The notes: generated by a model not told the origin, from the sequence alone. Counted from the first letter of the stretch, positions 17,713 to 25,992 are shown. The stretch is DNA of 64,000 nucleotides from Sphaerimonospora mesophila NBRC 14179 = JCM 3151 (GCA_001552515.1 BCRI01000014.1:1-64000); one strand, 5' to 3'. Numbers and translations: made by a program.

Positions 17713-18866
17713 GTCGACTCCATCTTCCGAGAGCGAGACGGGCGGGCGGCCGCACCCGTCTGACGAGAGGGAACGGCGTAGCGGGTGAGCACGGCGGCGC
17801 CGGCGAACGCCAGCAGCGACACCTCGCCCAGCACCCCGCCGATCGTGCGGGCGACCGGCACCCCGCCGAGGTCGCCGGTGATCCGCACCAGCAGGGCGGC
17901 GTGCAGCAGCGCGAGCGGGCCGTACAGCATCGGGTGGTACGGCAGCCGCACGCGTAGTACGGCGGGCAGGATGACCGGCGCGTGGCCGAACACCATGGAC
18001 ATGACGAACCCGAGGAACACCGCGTGCAGCGAGGCGTCGTAGATGCCGCCGGTCTCCGGCCGTCCGAAGGTCACCCACAGCGCGCCGGCCAGGATCAGCC
18101 AGGCGTAACCCGCGAGCAGGCAGACGGCGGCGAAGCGCGGCAGGCCGGTCGATCGCACGGTCTTGCGTGCGATGTCATGGACGATCAGCAGTCCCGACAG
18201 CGAGACCATGCCCAGACCGGCCACCCGCCATCCGACCGCCGGCCAGGGCATCGAGACGATCACACCCGCGGCGAGCACGCCCATGGCGGCGAGGATGCCG
18301 TCGCTCGCCCGGCGGCCTTTCGCCTGGCCGGGCAGGAAGCCCACGTGGGCCAGCTCGAGCCGTTCTCCCGCGATCGTGAGCACGAGGAACGCCATCAGCC
18401 AGGGCACCAGGTCGGCGACCGGGAGCCCGCGCAGCCACAGCAGGCCGCCGAGGTACCAGGCGATCGCGCCGGACATCTGGACGACGACCTCGCGGCCGGG
18501 CCGGCGGGCGAGCAGCACGAGATAGACGGCGAGGAACCAGCCGGCCGCCGCGGTGAGCAGCACCTGTCCTGGCCGCGCGAACCCCGCGGCGCCGGCGAGC
18601 GCGCCGACGGCGGCCAGGGCGGGTGCGGCGTAGCCCCACGGGCGGCCCAGGGCGACCGCGCGCTCGAGTGAGATGAGCGTGCCCAGGAAACCGAGCGCCA
18701 TCAGCGGGCCGTGCTGGGGGGCCAGGGCCGTGTTCGGCACGGGCACACCGGTGCCGAGCAGGCTCAGCCCGCCCCAGAGACCGGCGACGACGGACAGCAT
18801 GGCGCCCGCCAGCAGCGGGAGCCGCCTGACCGCTGCTCCGGCGCGTGGCGGGGCTCCGACGTTCAT
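17709..18866 (-). CDS. NnrS-like polytopic membrane protein
   Basis: 385 residues, ATG at 18866 overlapping the regulator stop (ATGA) and preceded by GGAGGT. About 11-12 hydrophobic helices. Conserved-looking polar motifs inside helices are 'PQHGPLMALGFLGTLISLERA', seen in two parts as PQHGPLMALGF and ISLERAVAL, 'AGERLELAHVGF', and 'HAVFLGFVMSMVFGHAPVIL'. These histidines would suit haem or metal binding as in NnrS-type proteins associated with nitric oxide. It lies between a Cys/His-rich regulator and the NirK fusion in one coupled operon, so a role in nitrogen-oxide or copper handling is likely. Exact family not certain. Confidence 0.8.
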   Translation of the reverse strand: MNVGAPPRAGAAVRRLPLLAGAMLSVVAGLWGGLSLLGTGVPVPNTALAPQHGPLMALGFLGTLISLERAVALGRPWGYAAPALAAVGALAGAAGFARPGQVLLTAAAGWFLAVYLVLLARRPGREVVVQMSGAIAWYLGGLLWLRGLPVADLVPWLMAFLVLTIAGERLELAHVGFLPGQAKGRRASDGILAAMGVLAAGVIVSMPWPAVGWRVAGLGMVSLSGLLIVHDIARKTVRSTGLPRFAAVCLLAGYAWLILAGALWVTFGRPETGGIYDASLHAVFLGFVMSMVFGHAPVILPAVLRVRLPYHPMLYGPLALLHAALLVRITGDLGGVPVARTIGGVLGEVSLLAFAGAAVLTRYAVPSRQTGAAARPSRSRKMEST

Positions 18867-19915
18867 GATCCGGGACCTCCGACGCCGTCGCACGAGCACG
18901 CGGTCCCCCCGCAGCCGTGAGGCCGGTCGTGGTCGTGCCGGTCGTGCTCGTGCCGGTCGTGGTCGTGCCGGTCGTGGTCGTGCCGGTCGTGCTCGTGCCG
19001 GTCGTGGTCGTGCCGGTCGTGCTCGTGCTGGTCGTGCAGCGTGGCGACGCACAGGTCGGGCCGTACGAACGGGTGCAGGTGAACGGCGTCGGGCGGGGTG
19101 CCCATCTCGGCGAGCGCCCCCTGCATGAGGCCGAGGTGCACGCCGCAGACGACCTCGGGGTCGGCCTGGGCGAGCTCGTGGAACGGGCAGCGATGCAGCT
19201 CGATGCGGGAGCCGTCGCCGATCGGCAGCGGCTCGAAACCGGCCTCGTCGAGCAGGGCCACGATCTCGGCGGTCGTCGCCGCGAGGGCGGTCTCCATCGG
19301 CGAATGATCATCCGCGTGCGGCCGGTCGTCCGCCGCCTCGCCCGTCGCCGTTTCAGCCGGGGACACCCGCTGCGCGGTCCGGTTCTCGGTACGTCTCCCG
19401 ACGCGCTCGCCGTACGCGCGACCTGCGGCGATCGCGGCCGCCCCCCGGTCGCCGTCCAGTCCGCCCAGGTAGGCGAGCAGCACCTCGGCGAGCAGCCGAT
19501 AGTTGCGCCGTTCGTCCCCGCCGCGTTCCGCCGTCGCCGAGTAGAGCAGCCGGGGGCGGCCCGGCCGTTCTCGGTCTTCCCGTCCCTCTGTCACGTAGCC
19601 GTGCTCGACCAGGAGCGCGAGGTGGCCGCGCACGGTGTTGGGATGCAGACCGACCTCGGCGGCGATCTCGGGAATGGCCATCGGCCGGCCGGCCCGTCGC
19701 AGGGTCTCCAGGACGGCCACGCGGCTCACGTCCGCCAGCACCCGGTGGGCGCGCGGGTCGATGTCCCGGCCGCGGCCGCCGGTCGAGCGCCGAGCCGCCG
19801 CACCCTGCGTCGCCTGGCCCTGCGTCCCGCTCTGAGTCGTCCCGCTCTGAGTCGTCCGGCTCCGTGTCTTCCCGCTCTGTGCCGGCTGGCTTTGAGTGAC
19901 CCGTCGAGTTTCCAC
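18863..19915 (-). CDS. COG2345-type HTH regulator with Cys sensor and His/Asp repeat tail
   Basis: 350 residues. The GTG at 19915 has no ribosome site, but a TATACT -10 box lies seven bases upstream, so a leaderless transcript is likely. Residues 1-50 are Thr/Gln/Ser repeats. Residues 55-130 form an ArsR/SufR-like winged helix ('PEIAAEVGLHPNTVRGHLALL', wing 'ERPGRPRLLY'). The C-terminal sensor has C243, C257 and C289 in the arrangement CPF...VC...LC used by SufR-like proteins for an iron-sulfur cluster. It ends with seven copies of H(D/E)HDR and a Cys cluster ('CGGTACSC'). It is the first gene of the operon with the NnrS-like, NirK and CopD-like genes, all joined by four-base overlaps, and divergent from a hemerythrin gene. 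Confidence 0.88.
   Translation of the reverse strand: METRRVTQSQPAQSGKTRSRTTQSGTTQSGTQGQATQGAAARRSTGGRGRDIDPRAHRVLADVSRVAVLETLRRAGRPMAIPEIAAEVGLHPNTVRGHLALLVEHGYVTEGREDRERPGRPRLLYSATAERGGDERRNYRLLAEVLLAYLGGLDGDRGAAAIAAGRAYGERVGRRTENRTAQRVSPAETATGEAADDRPHADDHSPMETALAATTAEIVALLDEAGFEPLPIGDGSRIELHRCPFHELAQADPEVVCGVHLGLMQGALAEMGTPPDAVHLHPFVRPDLCVATLHDQHEHDRHDHDRHEHDRHDHDRHDHDRHEHDRHDHDRPHGCGGTACSCDGVGGPGS
18924..19028 (-). repeat. Seven 15-bp tandem repeats encoding HxHDR
   Basis: Seven contiguous 15-bp units (CGGTCGTGSTCGTGC on the plus strand) inside the regulator gene encode alternating HDHDR and HEHDR. Near-identical units suggest recent expansion and probable length variation between strains. 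Confidence 0.9.
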
Positions 19916-19922
19916 GGTATGT

Positions 19923-19950
19923 AGTATAAATACAGCCGAGACCGTGAAAA
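19923..19950 (-). promoter_or_regulatory. Leaderless promoter of the NirK operon
   Basis: On the minus strand, TATACT (19923-19928) lies 16 bases from TTTTCA (19945-19950) and 7 bases before the GTG start. On the plus strand the same A/T patch offers TATAAA (19925-19930) for the divergent hemerythrin gene, so the two promoters overlap and one bound regulator could control both. Confidence 0.55.
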
Positions 19951-20023
19951 CACCTTCCGGCCGTCGGACCGGAGGGAGAAGACGCTGCCGGCCCCCGGGC
20001 AGGCACGAGGTGAGGAGCCGTAG

Positions 20024-20848
20024 ATGACCGTTACCGGCGAGAAGGACCAGCAAGCGACGGTGCAGGCGATCCGTGACCATCACCGGAAGCTCGGCCGGAC
20101 GATGGAGGATCACGCGCTCACCATCGGGCGCGCGGTCGACCAGCTCTCCTCCCCGTCCGCCAGGCAGGCGACGATGGTCGCCTTCTGCCGGGAAGAGGTG
20201 CTTCCCCACGCGATCGCCGAGGAGCAGACGCTGTACGCCACGGGCGCGAAGCTGGCCGAGGCCGCGCTGCTGGTGCGCGCCATGACGGGCGAGCACACCG
20301 AGCTGCGCGACCTGGTGGACGCGCTGGAGCAGGCCCGCACCCCCGGTGAGCTCGCCGGTTCCGCCGCCGCGCTGAACGCGATGTTCCAGTCGCACCTGGT
20401 GAAGGAGAACGACGTCCTGCTCCCGGCGCTCGTCGACGCCGGCGTCGACCTCGGCGCGCTGCTGGGCGGTATGCACGAGATCCTCGGTGAGTCCGGCCAC
20501 GCACACGGGACGGACCACGGGGCGGACCACGGAGCGGAAGAGGCGCAGGGGCACGGCGGATGCTCGTGCTCGTGCGGCGGCGGTCACGACGAAGCCGCGG
20601 CTGCCGACACGAGTGCGGAGGTCGTGGACGGCGAGCTGGACGTACGGCGCCTGGCGCACGGGCGGCGGCACGAGGAGATCTTCGCGACCTTCCGCGCTCT
20701 CCGGCCTAAGGAGGCGTTCGTGCTGGTCAACGACCATGACCCGAAGCCGCTCTACTACCAGTTCGCCGCTCAGCACCCGGGCGAGTTCGACTGGGGCTAC
20801 GTCGAGTCCGGCCCCGAGGTGTGGCGGGTGCGGATCGGGCGGCTCTGA
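20024..20848 (+). CDS. Hemerythrin (HHE) domain protein fused to DUF2249
   Basis: 274 residues, ATG with GAGGAG seven bases upstream. Residues 10-150 form a hemerythrin-like four-helix bundle with the expected di-iron ligands (HH near 18-19, 'LPHAIAEEQTLY', 'MTGEHTELR', 'SHLVKENDVLLPAL'). A linker rich in His, Gly and Cys ('HGGCSCSCGGGH') leads to a DUF2249 domain ('LVNDHDPKPLYYQF'). Proteins with this pair of domains (related to the Ric/ScdA class) handle nitric oxide or repair iron-sulfur clusters. Its position, divergent from the NirK operon with overlapping promoters, fits defence against nitric oxide made by that enzyme. Confidence 0.9.
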   Translation: MTVTGEKDQQATVQAIRDHHRKLGRTMEDHALTIGRAVDQLSSPSARQATMVAFCREEVLPHAIAEEQTLYATGAKLAEAALLVRAMTGEHTELRDLVDALEQARTPGELAGSAAALNAMFQSHLVKENDVLLPALVDAGVDLGALLGGMHEILGESGHAHGTDHGADHGAEEAQGHGGCSCSCGGGHDEAAAADTSAEVVDGELDVRRLAHGRRHEEIFATFRALRPKEAFVLVNDHDPKPLYYQFAAQHPGEFDWGYVESGPEVWRVRIGRL

Positions 20849-21090
20849 TCGTTCTGATCGCGCCGATCGTGCTGATCGGAGGCACGCCCGTGGCCCGGTC
20901 CGCGGGCGCTCCGCTCTCCTCATAGGGGACAGCGTCTCGGGGATGCCCGGGTCGGCGGCAGGGACCAAGGTCCCGCTTCACCGGATCCGATGGCCCGCAT
21001 TCCGCGCTCCGCGTTCCGGGCCTCCGTCGGCGCCGGATCATGCTGAACGACTCCGGACCTCTCGGTGACGTCTACGGGTTTTTGAAACGC
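20849..21090. other. Gene-free stretch between convergent genes
   Basis: A cluster of TGATCG words lies just after the hemerythrin stop (about 20846-20880). I see no coding region, RNA gene or further regulatory element in the rest. Confidence 0.6.
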
Positions 21091-21145
21091 CGACGCCGGC
21101 GCTGGGAGGCCCCGTTGGGGGAAGCTCTCCCGTGCGCCGGCGTCG
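21091..21145. terminator. Hairpin after the chitinase gene
   Basis: Perfect 12-bp arms CGACGCCGGCGC (21091-21102) and its complement (21134-21145) separated by 31 bases that can themselves fold. It is 32 bases past the chitinase stop on the minus strand. Confidence 0.55.
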
Positions 21146-21176
21146 ACGGACCGTCACTCCTGATCGGGAAGCGTGA

Positions 21177-23021
21177 TCAGGGGAGGGTCGCGAGGTGGGG
21201 CTTGACGGTCTTGGAGAAGTTCCAGTTGTGGGTGGCGTCCCAGTTGATCGACCAGGTCATCGCGCCCCTGATCTCCGGGTAGGCCCGCGGCGGCACGAAC
21301 GTGCCGCAGTTGGTCCTGGTGGCCAGACAGGTGAGGGCCTGGTTGACCAGGGACGGCGAGACGACGCCGCCGCCCGCGGCGCCCGCCCCGGCCGGCAGGC
21401 CGAGCGCGACCTGGTCGGGCCGCAGGCCGTTCTCCAGTTGGATGCAGGCGAGCGCGGTCATGAAGTTGACCGTCCCCTGCGAGTACGCCTGCGCCTGGTC
21501 GCAGCCGAGCATCGAGCCGGAGTTGTAGTACTGGGTGTGGACGACGGTGAGGATGTCCTTGATGTTCAGCGCGAGCTGGAAGTAGGCCATCCCGGTCGAC
21601 TGCATGTCGATGGTCTGCGGCGCCATCGTGATGATCAGGTCGCTGCCGGCCTTCGCCCGCAGCGAACGGAGCGCCTGGCCCATGTAGGTGGCGTTGAGCC
21701 CGTTCTCCAGGTCGATGTCCACACCGTCGAAGCCGTAGCTCTGCATGAGGCCGTAGACGGAGTCGGCGAACTTGGTCGCGGCGGCCGCACTGCCCACCTG
21801 GATCCGGCCCTTCTCCCCGCCGACCGAGATGATGACCTTCTTGCCGCGCGCCTGCAGGGCCTTCACATCGGCCTTGAACTCCGCGTCGGTGTAGCCGCCG
21901 AGCCCGGCCGACAGGTCGGCGCCAACGCTGAAGCTCACCTCACCGGGTGTCGAGGTGGCCTCGCCGAAGGCCACGGCGATCAGGTCGTACTCGTTCGGCA
22001 CGGCCGACAGCTTCAGCAGCTTGGCCGCCTGGTTGTCGAAGTTGTGCCAGTAGCCGGTGAGGAAGTGCTTGGGCAGCGGACCGGTCGAGCAGCCGGTGGT
22101 GGTGACGCTCACGGGGGCACTCGCCGGGCCCTCGCCGACCGAGTTGTACGCGGCGACCGTGTACGAGTAGCTCGTGCAGGCGGTCAGACCGCTGATCGCC
22201 TGGGAGGTCCCGGCGGTCGTGGCGACGACCGTACCGCCGCTGCGGATGCGGTAACCGGTGACGGTGCCGGTCGCCGCGGGCCAGGTCAGGGTCAGGCCGG
22301 TATCGGTGACCGAACCCGCGGCGACCGTTCCCACCTTGCCGGGCACGCCGCTGGAGCACCCGGTGGTGGAGCCGGAGATCGGGTCACTCGCCGGGCCCTC
22401 GCCCGCCGAGTTGTACGCCTTGATCGTGTAGGTGTGCGAGGAGCAGGCGGCCAGACCGGAGATGGTCGCGCTGGTCCCGGTCACCGAGGCGCGCTGCGTC
22501 GTGCCCTCGTAGACGCGGTAGCCGGTCACCGTGCCGGAGGCGGCGCCCCAGGACAGGGAGATCGAGGTGTCGGTGGTCGCGCCGATGCTCGGGGCGCCGG
22601 GCTTGCCGGGAGGCTGGACCTCCGGGCCGCCGGCGCACGGCCCGCCGTTCACCGTGCAGTTGGTGATGCCGGGGAAGTTTCCGGGGTTGCCGTTGAAGCC
22701 GAAGCTCTGGCTCGCGCCGGGGGCCAGTGCCCCGGCCCAGCTCGGCGGGGTGAAGGTGTAGTGCTGGCCGCTGCGGGTCATGGTCGCGTCCCACGCGGAG
22801 GGAATGGAGAACCCGGCGGGCAGGTCGAACTGCACGTTCCAGTTCACCGGCGACGAGGTGCCGTTGGTGACGGTGACGCTGCCGCCGAATCCGGAGCCCC
22901 AGTCCTGGGTCTTGGTGAAGGTGGCGGTGACCGACCCCGCCGCATGGGCGGGGACCGCCATGAACGGCAGGATCAGGGCCGCCAGCGCGGCCAGGCCGCC
23001 CAGGGTGGCGCGTAATTTCAT
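21177..23021 (-). CDS. Secreted GH18 chitinase with CBM2 and two fibronectin III domains
   Basis: 614 residues; ATG at 23021 with GAGGTGA five bases upstream. Signal peptide 1-27. CBM2-type binding module at about 28-125 ('TQDWGSGFGGSVTVTN'), then two FN3 domains sharing 'GVTGYRVY'-like strands (about 145-230 and 235-320), then a GH18 catalytic domain from 325. The catalytic DxxDxDxE motif is intact in 'GFDGVDIDLENG'; 'WSINWD' near the C-terminus is typical of bacterial GH18 enzymes. It hydrolyses chitin outside the cell. The 23-bp palindrome about 100 bases upstream is a likely control site. Confidence 0.95.
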   Translation of the reverse strand: MKLRATLGGLAALAALILPFMAVPAHAAGSVTATFTKTQDWGSGFGGSVTVTNGTSSPVNWNVQFDLPAGFSIPSAWDATMTRSGQHYTFTPPSWAGALAPGASQSFGFNGNPGNFPGITNCTVNGGPCAGGPEVQPPGKPGAPSIGATTDTSISLSWGAASGTVTGYRVYEGTTQRASVTGTSATISGLAACSSHTYTIKAYNSAGEGPASDPISGSTTGCSSGVPGKVGTVAAGSVTDTGLTLTWPAATGTVTGYRIRSGGTVVATTAGTSQAISGLTACTSYSYTVAAYNSVGEGPASAPVSVTTTGCSTGPLPKHFLTGYWHNFDNQAAKLLKLSAVPNEYDLIAVAFGEATSTPGEVSFSVGADLSAGLGGYTDAEFKADVKALQARGKKVIISVGGEKGRIQVGSAAAATKFADSVYGLMQSYGFDGVDIDLENGLNATYMGQALRSLRAKAGSDLIITMAPQTIDMQSTGMAYFQLALNIKDILTVVHTQYYNSGSMLGCDQAQAYSQGTVNFMTALACIQLENGLRPDQVALGLPAGAGAAGGGVVSPSLVNQALTCLATRTNCGTFVPPRAYPEIRGAMTWSINWDATHNWNFSKTVKPHLATLP

Positions 23022-23118
23022 GTTCACCTCAGGGGTCGAGATGGTCGGGGGGAGCCGTACGGCTCGCGCCTCACGAGGCGACGGGCACGAGCCGTACGGG
23101 GGGAGAGTCATCCCGGCT

Positions 23119-23141
23119 CTATTAAGAAAGTTTCCTAATAG
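23119..23141. promoter_or_regulatory. 23-bp near-perfect palindrome upstream of chitinase
   Basis: Ten of eleven base pairs match around a central G (arms begin CTATTA and end TAATAG, core GAAAGTTTC). It lies 98 bases before the chitinase start in an A/T patch and differs from the DasR box (core GGTCTAGACC). It resembles AGGAAAC/GTTTCCT elements I associate with actinomycete carbohydrase promoters; that resemblance is from memory. Confidence 0.6.
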
Positions 23142-23192
23142 TTGTCGCGATCGTATCCCCGGGGCGGCCGCCCTTCAAGGCCCAAAATGCGG

Positions 23193-23870
23193 CTATGGCT
23201 GGAAGAACACCAGCGCGTCCGGCTTGCGGGTCAGATCCGGCACCTCGGCGTCGTGCGCCGCGTAGCCGACGGGGAACAGGATGTACGGCCGCTCGTTGGC
23301 GGGCCGCCCGCAGATCTCGCTGAGGAACGCCATGGGGTTGGGGGTGTGGGTGAGCGTCGACAGACCCATCGCGTGCAGCGCGGCGATGAAGAAACCGCAG
23401 GCGATGCCGACGCTCTCGTTGACATAGTAGTGCTTGACCCGACCGCCGTCCGGCCGCGTGCCGTACTTCTCCGCGAAGCAGACCACCAGCCACGGCGCCA
23501 CCTCCAGGTAGCCCTTGTCGGAGGTGGTCTCCAGCGGGGCCAGCGCCGCACGCCATTCGGGGGGCAGCCGTCCACCCTCGTAGTTCTGCCGCTCCTCGAC
23601 CTCGGCGGCCTCCCTGATCCGCTTCTTGGTCGCGGCGTCGCCGATCAGCACGAACTTCCATGGCTGCTGGTGCGCGCCCGACGGAGCGGTGTTGGCCGCC
23701 CGCACCGCGAGTTCCAGGCACTCGCGCGGCACGGGTTCTTCGCTGAAGAAGCGCACGCTCCTGCGCCGGTCCAGGTGCTCGTAGAATGCCCGGCCTCGGG
23801 CGATCATGTCCTGCTCCGCGTATCGCTCCGGGCGATAGGGGACGAACGGGTGGGAATGCTCCCGGGCCAT
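23193..23870 (-). CDS. Nitroreductase-family flavoprotein
   Basis: 225 residues, ATG at 23870 with GGAGGTGG upstream. The fold signature is clear: N-terminal 'RRSVRFFSEEPVPRECLE', 'AANTAPSGAHQQPWKFVLI' (FMN phosphate and ring binding) and a C-terminal 'PVGYAAHDAEVPDLTRK'. Members are FMN-dependent, NAD(P)H-using reductases of nitro groups, quinones, flavins or halotyrosines; the extended loop 'ERQNYEGGRLPPEWRAAL' resembles the BluB/iodotyrosine deiodinase branch. Divergent from an Lrp-type regulator 130 bases away, which probably controls it. Confidence 0.9.
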   Translation of the reverse strand: MAREHSHPFVPYRPERYAEQDMIARGRAFYEHLDRRRSVRFFSEEPVPRECLELAVRAANTAPSGAHQQPWKFVLIGDAATKKRIREAAEVEERQNYEGGRLPPEWRAALAPLETTSDKGYLEVAPWLVVCFAEKYGTRPDGGRVKHYYVNESVGIACGFFIAALHAMGLSTLTHTPNPMAFLSEICGRPANERPYILFPVGYAAHDAEVPDLTRKPDALVFFQP

Positions 23871-23953
23871 CTGCCACCTCCGTGACTGCCATATATGCAG
23901 GCGTAGTGTGATTCGCGATGGCAGGCCGGGCAACGGTTCGGTGTGATCGCTGC

Positions 23954-24005
23954 CAGATTGGCAGTCTCCGGTCGAGTTCGCGCCGCGGAGGTGGGCAGAT
24001 TGGCA
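23954..24005. repeat. Direct decamer repeat at the Lrp gene start
   Basis: CAGATTGGCA occurs at 23954-23963 and 23996-24005, 42 bases apart (four helical turns). The second copy includes the proposed TTG start. This could be an autoregulatory Lrp site. Confidence 0.45.
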
Positions 24006-24500
24006 AGAACGGGGCTCGACGCGCTCGACGTACGGATCCTCCGGTTGCTCCGGGAGCGTCCCAGGACGGGCCTGCTGGAGATCTCCCGCTTACTGGGGGT
24101 CGCCAGAGGTACGGTCCAGGCTCGCCTCGACCGGATGATCGCCGACGGCGTCGTCGCCGACTTCGGGCCGAACCTGTCCCCCCGAGCCCTGGGCTACCCG
24201 GTGCAGGCGTTCACGACGCTGGAGGTCGAGCAGGCCTCCCGCGCCGACATCTCCGCCGCGCTGGCCGCGATCCCCGAGGTGCTCGAGGCGCACATCGTCA
24301 CCGGTCCCGGCGACGTGTGGTGCCGGATCGCCGGCCGGGACAACGAGCACATCCAGTCCGTCATCGACCGCACCCTGACCATTCCCGGCGTACGGCGCAG
24401 CAGTACGGTCATCGCCCTGTCCGTCGTCGTCCCCCACCGCGTCCAGCCCCTCGCCGAACACGCCGAACACGCCGAACACGCCGAACTCGGAGAACGCTAG
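24000..24500 (+). CDS. Lrp/AsnC-family transcriptional regulator
   Basis: 166 residues from a TTG at 24000, chosen for the GGAGGT site seven bases upstream and because this gives the usual family length; an in-frame GTG at 23943 would add 19 residues of non-conserved sequence. N-terminal winged helix 'LDALDVRILRLLRERPRTGLLEISRLLGVARGTVQARLDRM' (seen in pieces: LDVRILRLLRE, VARGTVQARLDRM), then the RAM effector domain ending 'VIALSVVVPHR'. The tail is four copies of Ala-Glu-His/Leu encoded by a 9-bp repeat. Divergent from the nitroreductase; its 3' end overlaps the convergent SRPBCC gene by four bases. Confidence 0.88.
   Translation: MARTGLDALDVRILRLLRERPRTGLLEISRLLGVARGTVQARLDRMIADGVVADFGPNLSPRALGYPVQAFTTLEVEQASRADISAALAAIPEVLEAHIVTGPGDVWCRIAGRDNEHIQSVIDRTLTIPGVRRSSTVIALSVVVPHRVQPLAEHAEHAEHAELGER
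24454..24489 (+). repeat. Four 9-bp tandem units at the Lrp 3' end
   Basis: GCCGAACAC is repeated three times and a fourth time with one change, encoding Ala-Glu-His repeats at the C-terminus just before the stop. Confidence 0.85.
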
Positions 24501-25027
24501 CGAGGGCGCTCGGCGAGGGATTTGATGCCTTGCAGTGTGTTCTCCATGCCCGCGCGCAGGTCGGCGAGCCGCCACCGGATGATGGCCTCCTCCTGGTCCG
24601 GGTTTCCGGCTATCGCCAGGGTGAGCCCGGAAGGCGCCGGACCGATCCGCGTTCCGTGGACCAGGCGCGTGCCACCGGCCGCGGGTTCGAGGACGAATCG
24701 CCAGGTGGCCACCGGGGTTCGCGGGTCGGGCGCTGCCGCACCGAACCGGCCATCGGGGTCGACCACGGCCCAGGCGAACACACGCGGCGCGTCCAGCTCG
24801 ACCACGTACGACATGGTCCGCCACTCGCCCAGCATGTCATTGCGGTTGTGCCCCTCGAAGCGGGCGTTCACCTCCGGATGGTCGACGCCGTCCAGCCATC
24901 GCACGCGTCGTAGCTCGGGGCTGAACCGGGCGGGCAGTTCGATGTCCGTCACCAACTCCCACACCCGCGCCGGGTCGGCCTCGATGTGCGTCTCGCACTC
25001 CACGCTCGGGCCATCCGTATGACGCAC
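24497..25027 (-). CDS. SRPBCC (START-like) family protein
   Basis: 176 residues from a GTG at 25027 with GGGGAG upstream. The polyketide cyclase/START-like fold is indicated by 'ETHIEADPARVWELVTDIELPARFSPELRRVRWLDG' (N-terminal strand and helix, e.g. ADPARVWELVTDIE) and the C-terminal helix 'DLRAGMENTLQGIKSLAE'. These proteins bind hydrophobic ligands in an internal cavity; none of the sequence points to a specific ligand or reaction. Single gene, convergent with the Lrp gene. Confidence 0.85.
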   Translation of the reverse strand: MRHTDGPSVECETHIEADPARVWELVTDIELPARFSPELRRVRWLDGVDHPEVNARFEGHNRNDMLGEWRTMSYVVELDAPRVFAWAVVDPDGRFGAAAPDPRTPVATWRFVLEPAAGGTRLVHGTRIGPAPSGLTLAIAGNPDQEEAIIRWRLADLRAGMENTLQGIKSLAERPR

Positions 25028-25121
25028 TACCCCATCTCCCCTCAGCCTGACCGATTCGGGTCACCTCCTGAAAATACGCAGCCGGGTCTTCCCCGCGTCG
25101 GGCGGGGCGTGCGGTCGTGGA

Positions 25122-25829
25122 TCAGCGTCCCGCGTCGAAGGGTGCGGGCATGCGGCCCTCGGTGAGCAGTGTCGTTATGGAACGGCGCAGGGATTCGGCG
25201 TCGTTCAGGTGGGGGAACGGCTCGTCCACGGGTGGGTCCACGCCCAGGAAGGCGCACAGCGGCCCCCATCCCTGACGGACGTCGAACACGAGGAGACGCT
25301 CCGGCGGCAGGCTCTTCCTGACGGTGGCGATGTGCCGGTGATAGGCGGCGATGGCCTGGCGCTCGTCCGGCGCACCCTCACCGAAGTGCCACTCCACCCC
25401 GAAAACGGACTGGCCGATCTTGTGCAGCAGTGGGCGCATCCGCTCCATGGCGGCGAGGACCCGGTGCGAGGCGTCGTGCGCGTGCTCCTGGAAGGTCCGA
25501 CCGGGTCCGTTCGCCATCAGTGCGTGGAAGCTCGCGTACCAGCCGGCCGGATCGCGAACGGTGAGAACGACCTTCGCCTCGGGATAGGTCTCCGCGAGCT
25601 CCCGCCAGAAATAGCTGGCCGGCCAGTCCACGCATGATTGGTAGCCCTCGAACGTCCGCTCCCAGTCCATCGGGGAGCCAGAGCCGGCGGGCAGCCAGTG
25701 CTCGGCGTACTCGGGGTGTGCCATGACCTCGAACATGTGGTAGCAGGGGCCGAAGCCCAGTCGCTCCAGGGCGGCCTTCGTCGAGGTCGTTCCGGTGCGC
25801 GGGAGCCCCGCGCCGATGACCTTTATCAT
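25122..25829 (-). CDS. Sulfotransferase-like P-loop protein
   Basis: 235 residues from an ATG at 25829. The N-terminal loop 'GAGLPRTGTTSTKAALERLG' matches the 5'-phosphosulfate loop of eukaryote-like sulfotransferases, and 'VVLTVRDPAGWYASF' the 3'-phosphate motif. This subgroup (often misnamed NAD-dependent epimerase) is common in actinomycetes and has no proven substrate. It reads alone; 95 bases separate it from the downstream end of the SRPBCC promoter region. Confidence 0.85.
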   Translation of the reverse strand: MIKVIGAGLPRTGTTSTKAALERLGFGPCYHMFEVMAHPEYAEHWLPAGSGSPMDWERTFEGYQSCVDWPASYFWRELAETYPEAKVVLTVRDPAGWYASFHALMANGPGRTFQEHAHDASHRVLAAMERMRPLLHKIGQSVFGVEWHFGEGAPDERQAIAAYHRHIATVRKSLPPERLLVFDVRQGWGPLCAFLGVDPPVDEPFPHLNDAESLRRSITTLLTEGRMPAPFDAGR

Positions 25830-25964
25830 CTTCAGCCACTTTCCGTCGCGGCAGTCGGCCGACCACCTTCATGTCGGTCGACCGTTGTGCCTGCCTGTTC
25901 CCGGCGGGCTGTAGCACTAATTGCCGCATTTTCGGAGAAAATGGCCAAGGCTTCGTGAATTCTC

Positions 25965-25992
25965 CGCGTGATCGAAGAAGAAGATCAGCGCG
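25965..25992. terminator. Weak hairpin downstream of the VOC gene
   Basis: Arms CGCGTGATC and GATCAGCGCG pair with one bulge, 49 bases past the stop of the VOC gene on the minus strand. Confidence 0.35.
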
